This document shows, piece by piece, positions 62,996 through 64,000 of a DNA stretch of 64,000 nt. Origin of the DNA: Nephromyces sp. MM_2019 (lineage: Eukaryota > Apicomplexa > Aconoidasida > Nephromycida); the NCBI GenBank assembly GCA_015657535.1, contig JADHZB010000522.1, positions 453 to 64,452 on the forward strand, written 5' to 3'. Within the stretch, counting starts at the first letter, position 1, and every line of letters starts with the position of its first letter. The notes beneath the pieces are model-generated. The model had not been told where the DNA came from. It searched no databases and worked only from the letters and a program-made list of their open reading frames with translations. Both the position numbers and the translations under genes were made by a program.

Positions 62996-64000
62996 ATGTT
63001 ACACCAGCAACAATCACCAGCTTTTTACCCAAAATTAGCTGGAATTAACCTTAACAATATGGGTATGAATTAGAAATATTAAAAGACAGTTGATAATACA
63101 ATTTTCCATAAAATAAAAGAAGCACCTCCACAATTTAAATTAACTTTTTACAGATGGTTTAAACCTAACAAACGACACCCTCTTGGTCTGGATAGACAGT
63201 CAAAGCAGTATCTACCACATGGATCTTTGGGACTTAATTCAGGTAAAGTTTTATAAGCATAAAAAAAAGATTTGCTCAACTACCTCTATGATGTCTTTAA
63301 AAAGGTTTTTTCAAGGTATGGCTCTATCCAATCTGTACAAATGCTGAAGAAGGGAAATGCAGCACTTATTGACTACAGGATCCACAACTCCGCTACACTA
63401 GCAATCGAGAAACTTGATGGCAGGGTACATATAGAATTACTTCTTGAAATTTAATAGTCTATATTTTTATCTATTCATTTGCATATAGACATTGAAAGGA
63501 ATAGCTGGTACATTGCGTGTACAACCACTATCCAACAATCTCGATGATGATTCTAGTGATTATTCAGAGGAATCTCAATTTAAAACAAAGGTAGAATCTT
63601 TTATTCAAAGTTTTTGGGATAATAAGATTTTTATAACATTACATATTTGCAGATTGTAAAAAAGTATACTGTTCGCTATGATGTCCAGATTGATCCCGAT
63701 GATGGATTTGATGTAGCCAAGCGAATCATTGGTATCAAGGTAAAGTAAACATTCCATCGTTATCCACAAGATCAATGAAATACATTTATTATTGTAGGGA
63801 ATCAATATGAAACAAATTCATAATAAAACCAAGTCTAAATTGAGGCTTCGTGGAAAAGGATCTGGCTATCTCGAAGGGCACAATAGAAAAGGTATATAAT
63901 CACAGATAAGATTATTATATCAAGAACTCTTGTAAAATTCATTTATCAAACATACAGAAGCCCCAGAACTGCTCCATCTATGTATATCTTGTCAAGATTA
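62996..64000 (+). CDS. RRM-KH RNA-binding protein (3' end off window)
   Basis: Exons: 62996-63062, 63154-63207, 63270-63424, 63489-63590, 63653-63739, 63798-63891, 63958->64000; about 200 residues visible. After a short Gln/Pro start an RRM follows: beta-1 T-L-L-V-W-I-D, Y-D-V-F-x-x-V-F-S-R-Y-G-S-I-Q-S-V, then K-K-G-N-A-A-L-I-D-Y (RNP-1 position) and A-I-E-K-L-D-G-R. An acidic Asp/Ser/Glu linker leads to a KH domain: F-D-V-A-K-R-I-I-G-I-K-G-I-N-M-K-Q-I, then K-L-R-L-R-G-K-G-S-G. The KH GxxG loop reads G-I-K-G. The exon-2 donor (A|GTATCT at 63208) was chosen over a stronger-looking one further on because only it keeps RRM beta-1 in frame with the helix. Likely a post-transcriptional regulator; targets unknown. 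Confidence 0.82.

Overview
The window is AT-rich nuclear DNA of a eukaryote whose genes are cut by many GT-AG introns, most of them 45 to 300 nt. I joined exons by hand, requiring a GT donor, an AG acceptor and an unbroken reading frame across every junction. The actin gene at 57519-59098 splices to exactly 376 residues and has the apicomplexan type of sequence, which places the organism in or next to Apicomplexa. A peroxisomal enzyme with two SCP2 domains and a C-terminal -SKL, a Ku subunit and a GH47 mannosidase argue against Plasmodium, the piroplasms and Cryptosporidium. A coccidian-grade or other peroxisome-bearing apicomplexan (for example a Nephromyces/Cardiosporidium-like lineage) fits. 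The species itself is inferred, not shown.

Layout: 1-1332 (-) a secreted Thr/Ala-rich repeat protein running off the left edge; 2329-3776 (-) a Ku-type DNA-end-binding protein; 5740-8143 (+) a 12-exon polar protein of unknown role; 10436-13261 (+) the intronless SSU-processome WD40 protein UTP21; 13891-14581 (-) a doubtful small gene; 14666-15029 (+) a 77-residue EB1-C-terminal-like protein; 15197-15973 (-) a small secreted protein; 17062-21211 (+) a 17-exon peroxisomal hydroxyacyl-CoA dehydrogenase/2xSCP2; 21800-24954 (-) the very-long-chain 3-ketoacyl-CoA reductase; 27015-30515 (+) a GH47 alpha-mannosidase; 32134-36725 (+) an 18-exon membrane protein of unknown family; 37058-39682 (-) a PARP-like domain fused to two B-box zinc fingers and a coiled coil; 40427-43365 (-) a mitochondrial RAP-domain protein; 44260-45264 (-) an acylated MORN-repeat protein; 47237-48287 (-) a Ser/Pro-rich protein; 50182-56992 (+) a 23-exon CMTR2-type cap-2 methyltransferase; 57519-59098 (-) actin; 62996-64000 (+) an RRM-KH RNA-binding protein running off the right edge.

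Divergent gene pairs are separated by about 2 to 4 kb of AT-rich DNA, while convergent or tandem neighbours lie closer. There is no operon logic. The only functional neighbours are the two lipid SDR enzymes (peroxisomal beta-oxidation or sterol-carrier enzyme, and ER fatty-acid elongation enzyme), which converge at 21212-21799. RNA biology is well represented (UTP21, CMTR2, RAP, RRM-KH). I found no tRNA, rRNA, CRISPR array or transposon. Three non-coding places show clear inverted-repeat structure (4231-4367, 16126-16149, 26550-26725).
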